Shown here: positions 25,726-37,900 of the stretch, piece after piece
How the letters are laid out: each line of letters opens with the position of its first letter
Position numbering within the stretch: position 1 is the first letter of the stretch
Assembly (NCBI GenBank): GCA_014549065.1
Contig: JACDOX010000001.1
Location: 4,067,887 to 4,131,886 of the forward strand
Direction: 5' to 3'
Length of the DNA: 64,000 nucleotides
DNA from: Cardinalis cardinalis
Taxonomy: Eukaryota > Chordata > Aves > Passeriformes > Cardinalidae
Notes under the pieces: model-generated
Seen by the model: the letters and a program-made list of their open reading frames with translations, nothing else
What the model was told of the DNA's origin: nothing
The model's database searches: none
Position numbers and translations under genes: made by a program

Positions 25726-28700
25726 TGCTTGCTTGCTTTCTTCCTCTCTTTTTCTCTTCCCTTGCCCATGTATCTGGATGTTCTCAGTTGTTCAGCAATC
25801 CTGTAGGAGCTGGCAGGCGTCTTGCAGGCATCCATGGAGGTGTGTGCAGGCAGGGTCACTGCACTTGCTCTCTGCCAAGGTATGGGTCCCTCGTTTGGTT
25901 TGGTGTGGCAGTGTACTTGGGTGGCACACCTGTCTTCCCAGCCACCCCAAGAGTCTGTTGCTGGTAGGCAAAAAGCAAGGCTGCGTCCAGGCTGCAAAGA
26001 GTTTTTGCTCATTCTGACCTATTTTGCTTAAAGTGCTTTATTTTGCATTCAGAGTTTAATCTCAACCAGAGGCACACACTCTGTGAGAAATCCAACTCAT
26101 CAAATAGTTGAAATAATTTTTTGGGACACTGTGGATTCTTGCACCATAGGGCTTGAGTGTTTATTTGGCTGCCAGTGGCATGCACTGCCAGTTACCAGAT
26201 AGTTGGATCCTCAGGGAGGAGGGAGTAGGGGGAAGGAGGAGCTGTTAGGACTTTAGTTGTCACAACCTTTTTTCAGCTGTTAGAAGATAAGGGCGCGGTT
26301 TCGTAACACAAACTCTGCCTGCCTTCAGTGCAGGGTCTCTCCCGTGCCAATCCAGGGATGCTCCCTCCTGTCCCTCCTCTCTGCCTTCCCAGCAGTGCTG
26401 GAACTGGAACAAAATAGTTGCAGTGTTGTGAAATGGCTCAGCCACAGAGAGTATTCTGCNTTGTATTTCCACCACTGTGGCCTGAGGCGTTTTAATTTGA
26501 GAAGGGCATGCGGGTGAGCTGGAGCCCCGATGGGTTTGTCAGCACTGGTGCAGCCACAGCCNTGCCCTCTGGCTGGCCTGCCCTCCCCTGCAGTGGCTTG
26601 CATGGGGCTTGGAGGCTCTGCAAAGCCAGCTGGATCCATGCTGTTGGGACTTGCAGAACCCTGAGGTGATGTCCAAGTGATTGCAAGATTTGCCTGGCTC
26701 CAGCCTGGCAGGCTGGGAGCCAGAGCTGGCACAGCATCTTGTTGACACCCCTCAGGAGCCAGCTGGGTGCCCTTGCACTGTGCCCAGCAGCTCTGCTGAG
26801 ACACCAAGGCTCGCTCAGCCAGGATGCACCTTGGATCGATGGGACTTAATGGTCCTGGCTCCTTGTGAAAGCAATTAAATGAGGAAAGAAGACTGGCCAC
26901 TGGTCTCTGTATAAAGGAAGTGTAAAACTCTGATCATGTCAGGCTCAGAAATCTGGCAGCAAACAGACCCAACCACAGGTTGCTTCCTTTTAGCATCTCG
27001 CCATCTCCTGGNTTTGCAGCTCAACTTTCAGCTCTTTGGGCAGCACTAGGGAGGCCTTTTCTGCCTTTTGACCCCAGCAGCTGCCTGGTGCCTGGGCAGG
27101 GGTGCTGTGAAGGAAGTCCTGCTGTCTGTCAGGCAAGTGGAGCAGCNAGATGTGATTCCCTGTGCCATTTCCTGCTTTGCTTTGGAAATGCTAGAACAGT
27201 GCCATTACTCCATCCCTTGTGCTCACACTGCCTTTTAAAGGGAAAGTCAAGTCTTGGCAGCTGCTGCAGGCTGAGTTCATCCAGAGGGAGTCAGTACCCA
27301 CAGGAGTCAGGCTTTACCTTTATTTTGTATGGCTCAGGTATTGTGGGAAAGGATCAGTTATNCCATGGCAGTAGGAACAGAGCCCTCTAGAAGGTCCATG
27401 TGTATCAGGCAGCCCCTGGCCCACAGGTGTTAAAAGAAAGGCAGAGTAACCTTCCTCTGAGTACATTTGACATTGGCTCCTTCTCCTGTTGCATTTCCCA
27501 GGTAGTTATTAACTGACTCTGTTCCAGAACAGTGAGCGCGCGATGATGCTTCAAGCCGTGCCCAACCCCTTCCATACAAAAGTAACTGCCATCTGGAAGC
27601 TGGTTTCCACCTTTCTTAGCACATTCCAAGGGCCTACCTGTGTTTAAAAAAATCCCTGAAGAGTTCAGGGCTGTCTTCCATTACTGACAGGCACGATTTC
27701 TAAAACTGTCTGGATTTTCCTGCAGGTCCCCTGAAGTTTTTTACAAATCCATGGGATGAAGGAGATNTGGGTTTGGGGGGAACACAGCAGGAAAGATAAA
27801 GACTGTGAAAGCGTGAAATCATGAGTGACACGGGAGGCTGCTTTTGGCCTTGGGACATCAGAGAAGACATGAATTATTGAAATTATGGCTCTGTTAATNT
27901 GTGTGTTGTCAGCCCTTCTATAAACAGTGAGCAGGTGCTGTATGGCTGCAGGTCCTGTTGTGTGGGAAAGCCCCTCTGGTCATGAAGGTGGGGGGGGCTC
28001 CAGCCTGCAGCTTCAGCTGCCTGACCTGGATCATTTGTGGGTTCAAAACGAGGAATATTGCTCTTCAAAAGTCTCTGTTCATTTCTTTTCTAACAGGTGA
28101 TGTTGTTTAGTAGATTCTGTTAGCATCCCTTAGTAAGTTTCCTTTTTTACTTTTTTTTACTCTATACAGAATCCGAGTGAAGCCACTAACAGTACTCAGG
28201 ACAGACTGTAATATTAACAGATGTGCGTGGAAAGTTTGCTTGCCTTTCAGCTTTTGGGGCTTTTTTGCAGTTGTTGGTGGGTAAAGTACTTAACACAGTG
28301 TTGCAAACAACTGTCTAGCAATTGAAACTCAAACATATTATACAACCTCAGGATGTGCTTTATGGCCTATCTGTTCTGATCGTCAGCATCAGGGGAAGAA
28401 AATTCATTNTGTATTAAAAAGAGAATGGCACTGAGTAACTGTAGAAATTATTGNGAGGAGAATCCTCTTGCATTACGTGTTTTGACCCTGTATCCAGAGT
28501 GCCAGACAGAATTTTAAATGTGAATCAATAGGTAAATACCTGTTTCAAGGCAAAGTAAGGTGGCTCTTTCAGGAGCCTGCATTGCTATTTTCCATCTTCA
28601 GAGGTCTCTTANAACAGCTGCTACTTTGAGCATCTTCAAAACTGGAGGTCTGTGGACTCCAAAGCCAGCTTTTGCTNACAGATACAGCAAGATGCAGATT

Positions 28701-28934
28701 CCACAAACAGCTTTGGCAAGTCTTGTATGAAAATAGGGTAAAAATATTATGAATTAACTTGGATAGAGTTTGACTCTACTTATAAAGCAGTAAAAGAGAA
28801 TGAATTAGTAATTAGGGTTTTTTTTTTATTTTGAACTCTCTAATGGAGTGGGTTGAGGTGGGTTGAGGATAGCAGTAGCTGTTTTTTCTACATCTTCCAT
28901 TACATTCAGACAAACTGAGAACTAAATAGAAAAT

Positions 28935-28997
28935 TTGACTTTTTGATGATGTAGTTGCTGGACTACATTATGGAGCAACTACATCATCAAAAGTCAA
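28935..28997. repeat. Near-perfect inverted repeat (hairpin)
   Basis: The left arm 28935-28959 (TTGACTTTTTGATGATGTAG then TTGCT) is the reverse complement of the right arm 28974-28997, apart from one T missing in the right arm's counterpart of the T-run. A 14-base spacer separates the arms. A transcript could fold into a stem of about 24 bp with a small loop. The stem is AT-rich and has no flanking poly-T terminator. It could be the relic of a terminal-inverted-repeat element, a templated replication error, or a small hairpin RNA; sequence alone does not decide. Confidence 0.85.
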
Positions 28998-31900
28998 CTT
29001 TCACACCTTTAACAGGTTTTTAATCCTGAAAATGAGAGGCAGTCCTAGTCAAAATGCCTAGCACATTTTGGGGAAGGCAGGCTCCTGGGAAAACCTCATT
29101 AGAACCATTTCAGAAAAGCAAGACGCAGTTCATGTGGCAGGTATCAGGTTGCTGCCACTTCAGTCCCTTCTCTTGCAGAATCTTTCTGCAGGGAAAGGCT
29201 TGGCTACGTTACATGTTCTGTCCTTTTCTCTGCTGAAACTGCTGGAGGAAGAATATGGCTCTGCTTTGCAGGATGAATTTGTTCTCCAANACTCAGTTAC
29301 AAGATTGGGACCTTAGTGTGGTAATTCATGTGTTGTTGTACACATCCCAAGGCAAACTTTGAATGGTATTGATGTCTCAGTAGTGCAAGAATACATTTGA
29401 AGCTGTAAAGCATCAATGTTTACTCAAAAGTCTTTGCTATGGTTAGTCCTCATGCTTAATTTGGTAGGGCAGTATTAATAATGATTATTTAGTGATGTCC
29501 AGATAAATTAATTTCTGTTCCACAAGCAAAAAAATTTCTAAGTCTTTTTCCAGACCACAATGGTAAAAGTGCGTGGTTGTTTTGTTTCTGAGGGTGTAAA
29601 TCTGGTGTTCACCACCTGTTCTGGCTCTATAGCTGTACCTGTATTACCAGTGAATTTCTGACTGCTGAGCATGATTTTGTGGTTGCAATTCCTGTGGAGA
29701 TAAGGACCTAAATTTTGAAACCAGTGAGTGGCAGGAGCAGAAAAATAATGATTATCTGCTTATGGGGTGTTGATGTCATACTACTGACTAATTTGTTTTA
29801 TTAAAAATAAACCATTAGTTGTCCCCCAAAGCAAAACCTATAGTTTATTTGTGTCTCTCTTTTTAGACTTTGCCATTACTTAGCTCTCACAGGTGACATG
29901 AGCCTATCTGGGTTAGATTTGCTGCATGAGAAAACAACCCTGACTTTTACCGGGTGGGTGGACAGGAAAAAAACCCAACTTTTTGTCAGTCTTTTGTGTT
30001 GCAGCAGCTGGATTCATTGCTGCTATAGCAACACACCACATGATGAGGTGTATTAGATTGCTCTGCGCAGAACACGAGGGGAAAAAGGAACACAGCTCCT
30101 TGCTGAAGGTAAAGGTTGCACTGGAGTTTCTGCTGGAGAGCTGGGGAAGGTCAAATGCTCAAGGTCCCAGTACTTGTTGTGCACAGAGGAAGGTAGAGGC
30201 GTGTGGAGGTGTTAAACTGCAGACCCAGGTAAGGTACAGCTGCATTGATAACCTGAGATCTTAAGCCTCCTCCGTGTGGCAGCTCAACTTCCCTGAGAGT
30301 TTTCTCCTAGCTTTTCCAAGTGGTTATTTTAAAGTTGCTTTGCTAATGTGACAATGTGAAAACATTGACAGCAGTTGGAACAATTAGAGAGAGACTTCTA
30401 CTGCAGAGAGACCAGTCTTACAGATTAGGAGGTGATTGTCTTCAAATCAATGCAAAAAGTATATGTAGGGGGTTTTTGTTGTNTCAGCTTCACTTGAAGG
30501 TGTTGAACAAGTTTTGATTTTGTTACTGTCTGCACAGTGGTTCACAACATCTCTGTTTTCAGTCAGAATTCAGGGCATTATCTACTTAGTGATTTTTATT
30601 ATCAGTACTTTTNAATGATCTGCTCTCTTTAGCATTTGTTAACACTTCTTCCTCTCTCCCTCCCAGTCTGCTTCATCAGGTTGCCTGAGTCTTCTTGGAA
30701 ATGAATTTTCATATCATTTACTCCTTCAGGTTTTATGCTGCCTCCTTAAGTCTAGCAGTGTTGTTAATGCAGTTAAACAAACTCCAGTGCACCTGTAAAG
30801 ACATGAAAGTGGAAACAGTGCCACAGGTTATTGTGGTTTTTACCCTGTTAACCATTCATCCACAGAGGTAAAGAGCAATAATTAATGTCAGCCNTGAACT
30901 TAAATGTTTATTCAGACCCATGTCAAGCTCAAAAAACTATTAATTCACCCATGTTCCTTATGCACCTTTTTTTCTTTTTTTTTTTTGCTTTTACCCATCA
31001 CTGTGTTAAATATGACAGGCTTTCAAGTGGCATCCATGAGGTGGAGGAAGTANTTTAGAAGGGGGAAAACTGAGGGACCAAAACGATAGTGGAGAAGATG
31101 GAGAGCCTTCCTGAAATTCAAGTTAGATGGTTTAGTACTTTTCCTGCTTCCCATCAAGGGTTTCCAACATTTTGAATGCTTTCTATTATCTACAAATTAC
31201 AACGTATTTCTTTCTTAGGACTTACCACTGCTTTAACACCAGGCAACATATCAAGGGTGTTGAAATGTGCAGTCCTTCTCCACTGCCCTGAGTAAAAGAT
31301 TTGAAGCAACCTCTCTGTTTCTCCCCATACATTTATACCCTGGTGGTCCCNTGTTCAAAGGGCTCGTTGCCACTGTCGGCAGACTGAGAGCATTCNTGTG
31401 GAAACTGAGGGATGGTGCCAAGGCCAAGCCTTCCCCTCACTCACCCCTTTTAGTGACAAGAAGGAGAAGTCTGAATTAGGGTGTAATTGAGCCAAATCTG
31501 GGTGGTGGGCAGCTTTTTCACAGCCTGAGCAAGTGTGCTTTGTGTGGCACTGTGGGGACTGCGCNGTCACAGCTCAGGTTTGAGGGAGGCTCCCCTGGCT
31601 GTAGTGAGGTGACTTCNATGCTGCTGAAGAGGGAAGCAGCCACTCTGCCTGGGAGACAATTTGTGACATAAAAAACCATATGAACATGCAGCCCACTAAC
31701 GACCCCTGATCCCAGAATGAGACAGGTTTGCAAGAAGTTGAGTAGGGATTCTTGAAAATGAGGATTCAGAAAGGGTGGAAGTCTTTGAAGGGGAAGATCA
31801 GCCATATGACGGAAAACTCAAGTGAAGTAGGACAGTGATTTAGCTCTACCACTTTGAGCAGAGCAAGAGAGTCCAGNTCAAATTATTTAAGCAATAATGG

Positions 31901-34900
31901 GAGCTTAATCTGTCTAGATTTAGGGACCTTGTTTGGTTGGGTGAATGAGGAACCTAATTCAAATACCCAAGAGCTCTTTCACTAATACAGCCCATCCATT
32001 GTGGCCCAAAGTATAAGGTAACAGGGATGCAAGTGATTCATAGCATAATACCACTAACACATTATCTAACTGATTGTCACAGAGATGCACTAGGAGTGAC
32101 TTTGTCCAGGGAATTAAAAAATTATGGAATCTAGAGAAAATTAAACAGGGCGCCTTCTTACTGAGTACTACCCCTCTCTTTTTGTGTTTGGAGTCTCAGA
32201 TGTGATAGTTTATCACATGGAAGGGAGAAAACAAAGTGTGAGTTTTATTTAAAACCTTCATTATTTAGCAAAACCAGTGAAACAACACTGAAAAGTGTCC
32301 AGCTAATCATCTTTGCAAGACTAGCAAAAAGGTAATAGATTATGGAAATATGGATATGGAAAATCATGTTCTCAGTGAAGCCTCGTGAACAGAAGGAATA
32401 TGAGAACTGTCAGTAAAAGGTAGTTTCCTTCACCAAATAGCATTCCATTGCATGTATTTTTTCTAGAACAATATTAAACTATACAAATGTCCCTAAAGAT
32501 TATAAATTTGGTCATGATTTGAAGAATTTGGTGTGTTTTCAAATATCACAATTTATTCATTTGTAGGACCTTTGGGTGTATATGAACCTTCCCCTTGGGC
32601 TTTTGTTCCTCTTACTTTCTACTGTCTCATTAACCCCANTGAATCTTTTCTAAAACCTTCAAAACAAATAATACTCTCTGCTAGCTGAAACCTCTGAAAT
32701 AAACAAACAATAATTCTTTAGTTTATGGGTGCCTCTTGTATGTGAACCAGCTGAGAAAGTCATGGAAGACTGCTAAAATGCACTACTGTGCCATGAGAAT
32801 AAATTTACTGCACAGTTTTGCAATTCAGATTTTATTCAGCATTAGAACTGTAACTCATTAATAATGTCAACAGATTTGCAAGGGAGATCTCATCTGCCCA
32901 CTCCTACAGATTAAATCACACAATTTATTGGTATGATAATCTTTTTACTAGATTTGGATTTGTGGAAAACAGCAAAAAATACCTAACTGACTTGACTGCT
33001 AAGGAAAAAAATTAACCCATTGAACTGACATGACTGTGTGTCAGCCTCTGAGAAGAAAGAAAGAAATCTGGACTCTTGATCAGTAGGAACCAAAACTGTG
33101 TCTGAATTTCAGACACAAAATCGTAAGGCTACATGCGGGATACGATGTGTATATGCCTTGTATGCAAATAGTAACGTAGGCAGGATTCCAATATGGAACA
33201 ACTTGCAGAGACTAATTGATATAGGAATATGTGCACCAGTAGGAGCAGGCCAGTCCCTCACTCAGCTATCAGATGGCTGAGATGTTTTTCTAGGGATAAA
33301 TATGTACATGGGTGATTACAGTAGCAGATGCTAACTCTAGGAGCTTGAGCTCCGTATCCAAATGTTCATCTGGCTCAATCAAAATGAACAAAAGCATTTC
33401 TAAAAGCAGGGCTAACATCTCCAGGGCTGAGTGGGCATTGGCAGCAGTCCAGAATGTCTTCTTCACATGCAGGAACCGTGCTCTCAGGAACAGTTATTTC
33501 CAAAAGATCCAGCCACCTAAAGTATTGAACATGGAAAATTAAAGAAAACCGTTCTCTTTGGAAGAAAGTTTGCTATGAAATCATCCTGGGAGAAGTTGGT
33601 TCAGTTCTTCATAGAGCACAAGAGCTTGTGGCATCAGGATATTCATCTCAGATGTCTGTAGNGCTGGCTTCAACACCCATTTCAGCTTTAAGTGTGTGCT
33701 GAAACAGGTCAAACACATTCAACAGCTTGTGGAAAATGAGGCTCTGGTCCAGGACTGCTATAGCCACTGAGCAAGGAAAGGAGNCTTGTATATTAATGCC
33801 TCAAGGACNCATGTAAAACTGCCATTTGGCCNCATTTGTCTGTGGTCAGACTCCCTGTAATTTTTCCTCTGAGGCGNTTGTTTTCGATATTGCCAAGTCC
33901 CAAGTGCTCACAGATCACGAGTCTGTGCTACAGAACAGTCATGAGGTGCTAGAGCTCCCCTGCTTTCAGGCTTGCTGCATGTTGTTTTCTGCAGCTGTGA
34001 ACCATGGAGAACTTNTGTGTTCTTTTGCGGAGCAAAAGAGTCTGTTCAACCTCCTGTTTCCAGTAGCAGGGTCTCCTAAGGAAAAAATGCCAAATGCTGT
34101 GACACCCTGAGAAGAAAATTCTCTTATCCTGTTGGAATGGTAGAGGTACAGCCAAAAGAAAAGCTTTTTAGGGTGGGCATATAGTGCAGAGACCCTAAAA
34201 TATAGAGATACTTTTGGGAATATGTGCAAATTATTATTCTCAGTAGNAAAAGAAGAAAATCAGCTCCTTTAGCCAGAAGCTTAGGACCTCTGGTGGCTCT
34301 TAGAGAAGTTAGGTCTTTGAGCTGAAAGGGAGCACAGCTTCTTCCAACAGTTTGTCACCTGATCAGCCTGTGCTGGAATGGTCTGTAGCTCTGAACATCA
34401 AAGACTGGTATCTGGTTCTATCCAGATGCTGAGCTAAGGAAAAGGTCTTCTCTGTGATTCTACCACCTCCTCCACCAACTTCAGGCTATACTAATTAATG
34501 AATCTATGACAAAACACCNCCCTCCCTGCCTGCCTGTCCCATGTAGGCCAAGTCATGTACTTGCTTTTGCGTGTGTCAATATGCACCAATGCACACACAG
34601 ACACACCTGACGTAATTCATGTCTGTCGTTAGACATAAATTATTGGGTTNAATTATTTTGTTTTTCATGATTTCCAGAAAGAAGAATGACTAATGAAAAG
34701 ATGAAATGTCATGAGCTCTTTTGTTAAAGATGAGTGACCTAAGAAGTGCTGTCAGATTGGATGAANGAAAACAAGTACTGAGTGCGAGTCTCCCCTTCCT
34801 TTTGCTGGGCAGGTAGTCTGTTAATGGTGTCACATTGTGTGCTGTTCNTCTGAGATGCTGAAGCAGCTCTGGTTGCTTCTGAGGTGTCCCAGCCCAGTCT

Positions 34901-37900
34901 CACTGAGAGCTGCAGTGAGCACTGGACTGAAAGCAGCTGCAGGGCTGAGAGGCACTGTGCCACCCACCCACCTACTAACTGTAATTAGGAATGTTCCTTC
35001 TCACACATTTATGTCACAAGGTGAGGACTAAAAGTCTGTTGGCTGTCTCTAGTAGGGATATTTTTGTGTGGAGTGCTTCTTAGAACGGAAAGAGGCAGAT
35101 TAGACTTTTCAACCCTTTGACAACAGCACTGAAGCTGAGGGTGCGCTGAGGGATGCTAATGTGGGAAAACTAGGAACATCTTGACTGTTAATTCTGCTGA
35201 AGTTAGCAGAGAAAGGAGAAAAAAAGGGTTGTGGGNTTTTTTTCCATTTTTGTAACCCCTAGGCTTCATAAATACATCACCCTTCTTTATTGTCAATTTG
35301 CTCGGAAAATCATTGCTGACATCTCACCTAAGGACTTATTACCATTCTAGTCAGGCTATCTTTCAGTTATATTGAGGATTTCTTGGATTTTTACCAGTCT
35401 TAATTTATATTGAAAGTAGGCAGATGAACATTTAAATTAAAAGGTTAATTGAAACAGAGATATTATGCTGGCACAGTTAATTTGTTTCAGTTTAAATGTT
35501 TATTAGCTTAATTGAATATTTACAGAACCCAGACAAAAAAAGTTGTGCATCTATTTCCAGAGACACAAAAGTAAATGTCCTTGTATTCAACAGGTAAATA
35601 CTCACTAATAGCACTTAAAAACAGTAGTCTGTAAGAACATATTTCCAAAATAAGGAATTTTTTTTCCGTAGTTAAACACCAATTATTTTATTTCTTATCT
35701 GTCACCAGTTTCTTTTACAGTTCTTTAGGATTTATGAGCACAATGAAGTCCTCAAAGGTGTCAAGAAAAAGAGCTTCCATTGTACAAATGCTTGGGGCAG
35801 GAAGCACTGGTAAGATCTGCCTGACAGGAGATTCCCATATGATTCTCTTGTCTTCTTTGTGGGCTGTTTGAGAATGATCATAAAGATCCTCATGAGGAAT
35901 AGTTGTTAGAGAAATCTGTCTGCTTTTTGTTTTCTCTAATTGGAGAGGGGTCAGGAACTGCAGAAAGGGGAAAATGTGATCCTTTCCAGATTTCCTGGAA
36001 GAAAACGTATTTCAGTCAGTTGGCTTTCCTAGGGTGCCTAATTTAGTAGCATGGTCAAACTGTATTCCTAATCTAGGGGGAAAATTCAACAGCAATATTA
36101 ACACCAGCATTTAACTGATCAAACTTTATCTGTATGAATACAAATGTGGTTTTTAGACAGAACAAATGGTGCAATGATTTCCAAAATAAGGAGTAACACA
36201 TGTTAGTTGGAATATGTTTAAACATGGAAAAGTGCTTTAATTGGATTATTTTAAAGAAGTTTATGTTTGAAAACATTTAAGCTTAATAGAAATGGTATTG
36301 TGTGATTCCCTACTCAAAGAAACATTATGGCCCTAAATAGCAACACAAATGAATTCCCCCCCCCCCCCGTATCTAATAGACAGACTATTTTAAATTCTAC
36401 TTCATCCCCTGTATTAGTTTCCTGAGAGGATTTTCATCTTCAGGCTTTAGGGAATACATTTAAGCACCAAGGTCTTGAAACTATGGTAATTTTTAATCTT
36501 TAGGAAGTATCCAGTTAGATCTCATTGCCTTAATGGCATTCAAACTTCTCTTCACATCTTAATAGGTAATTTTCTCCTTATAGCATCTGTCCCAGTTATA
36601 CAAGTGGATGTACTGGGACAGTATTACACCAAAACCACCAGTTTGTGATACATGGGAAAGGGGCTCTCATCTCAGTACATGATTTTGTGAGTTTATACAT
36701 CATGGCAGTACTGCAGGATGGAAGACAGTTGGTAGTCTTGGGCAATGATGTGAATACAAAGGTGAGGATATGCCTCCTGTTTCACTGGAAGTGTGGCCAT
36801 AGCTATCTTCAAAGAATGTTAGCCTACCCTGTAGGTAACTGCATCAGTCCTGAGCATCTTTAATGTGCTGCTTCCTGTGGCTTGAGAAACAGACCGTAGT
36901 CCTTTGGCCTCTAAGCAAAAGAGTTACTGTTTGATTATGATCATTTCCTGCCAGCCATTCGTTGTTTCCTGAGCAGTGCACACACAGCTCCCACGTCAGC
37001 AGCCATGCAGCAGGTGCCCAAATGCTTCTCTGGTGCACTGCTGCAAACTGATGTGTTCTTCATCAGTAGGCTGACCAAAAATACCTGTTGTTCTTTTTTA
37101 TTCCATGAGGCCTCTGTGTTTGTTCCCTGTTAGAAATGTAACTGTTGACCTCTGAAAACTCTGTATGCAAAGGTACAATTCACTCTCTTCTGTGGGCTTT
37201 GAAAATACTTGCAGTATCTTANTATGAAAGGCACTGACAGGAACCCCTTAGCTTCCAGGCTGCACATTCCCTGTATTTCCCTTCTCCTCTGGTGTCCCCA
37301 CTGCCTTCCCTTGCTGCATTGTCACTGCCTTTTCTCCCATCTTGTTTCTGAAGCACTCTTAAGTGCTTTTGTACTGGAGACTTGGAAATCCCTTCCCTAA
37401 CTGCCAAGATAATGTGTTACAGGGGAGCAGCAGTGGTCTCTGCACCTTGAACATTTGGCAATGATCTTTGGAAAGGAGGATCTGTGGGTTCATGACAGAA
37501 GGGAATGATGNGGGATTGTGAGCACAGAGACAGGGCACTGCCTGCTGATGAAAGAGGAAACCTTTTCTTACAGCTGGACCATGTGTAAGGTTATGAAACC
37601 AGCTCCTGTCATGCCTTCTCTTTCATGTTGTTACTGCACCTCAGTGCTGAGTCCTTTACAGAGTGAACTTATTAGTGATGTATTAAATGCAGGAAAATGG
37701 AGTAATCCTGAACCATGATTAGAATCTAAANAAGGAGTTTGTTTTGAGCCAGCCATTAGTAGGGTGTATTTTTTTCTCTGAGTTGGTAATATAAAAGTCT
37801 GTAAATCACATAAATAACTTAAGAGACTAAAAGCAGAATTAAATAATTATTCATTTTGGGTCAGATTTTGGTTTTAAAGAGCCTAAGTGTAATTATTCTG

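Larger units (their letters stand above)
16053..28934. other. Non-coding DNA, no gene recognised
   Basis: No exon or RNA gene is recognised over this 13 kb. Small structures include an A-rich tract near 16266-16285 inside the left flank of the preceding CR1, a 25-bp tandem duplication at 18075-18123, and a TATCTA-rich duplicated microsatellite at 25624-25725. GC rises at 24.0-24.1 kb and 26.3-27.1 kb, with a small CpG cluster (GAGCGCGCGATG) near 27535. Open frames in the GC-rich part are long on both strands, which is expected from low stop-codon density and does not show coding. Confidence 0.55.

Noticed and set aside
26325..26900. Minus-strand open frame of about 191 codons
   Set aside because: Composition-driven in a GC-rich patch. 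Overlapping frames are open on both strands and no familiar motif is present. Kept only as a low-interest lead.
36356..36368. G-quadruplex on the minus strand
   Set aside because: It is a single homopolymer run without the four separated G-tracts of a standard intramolecular quadruplex.
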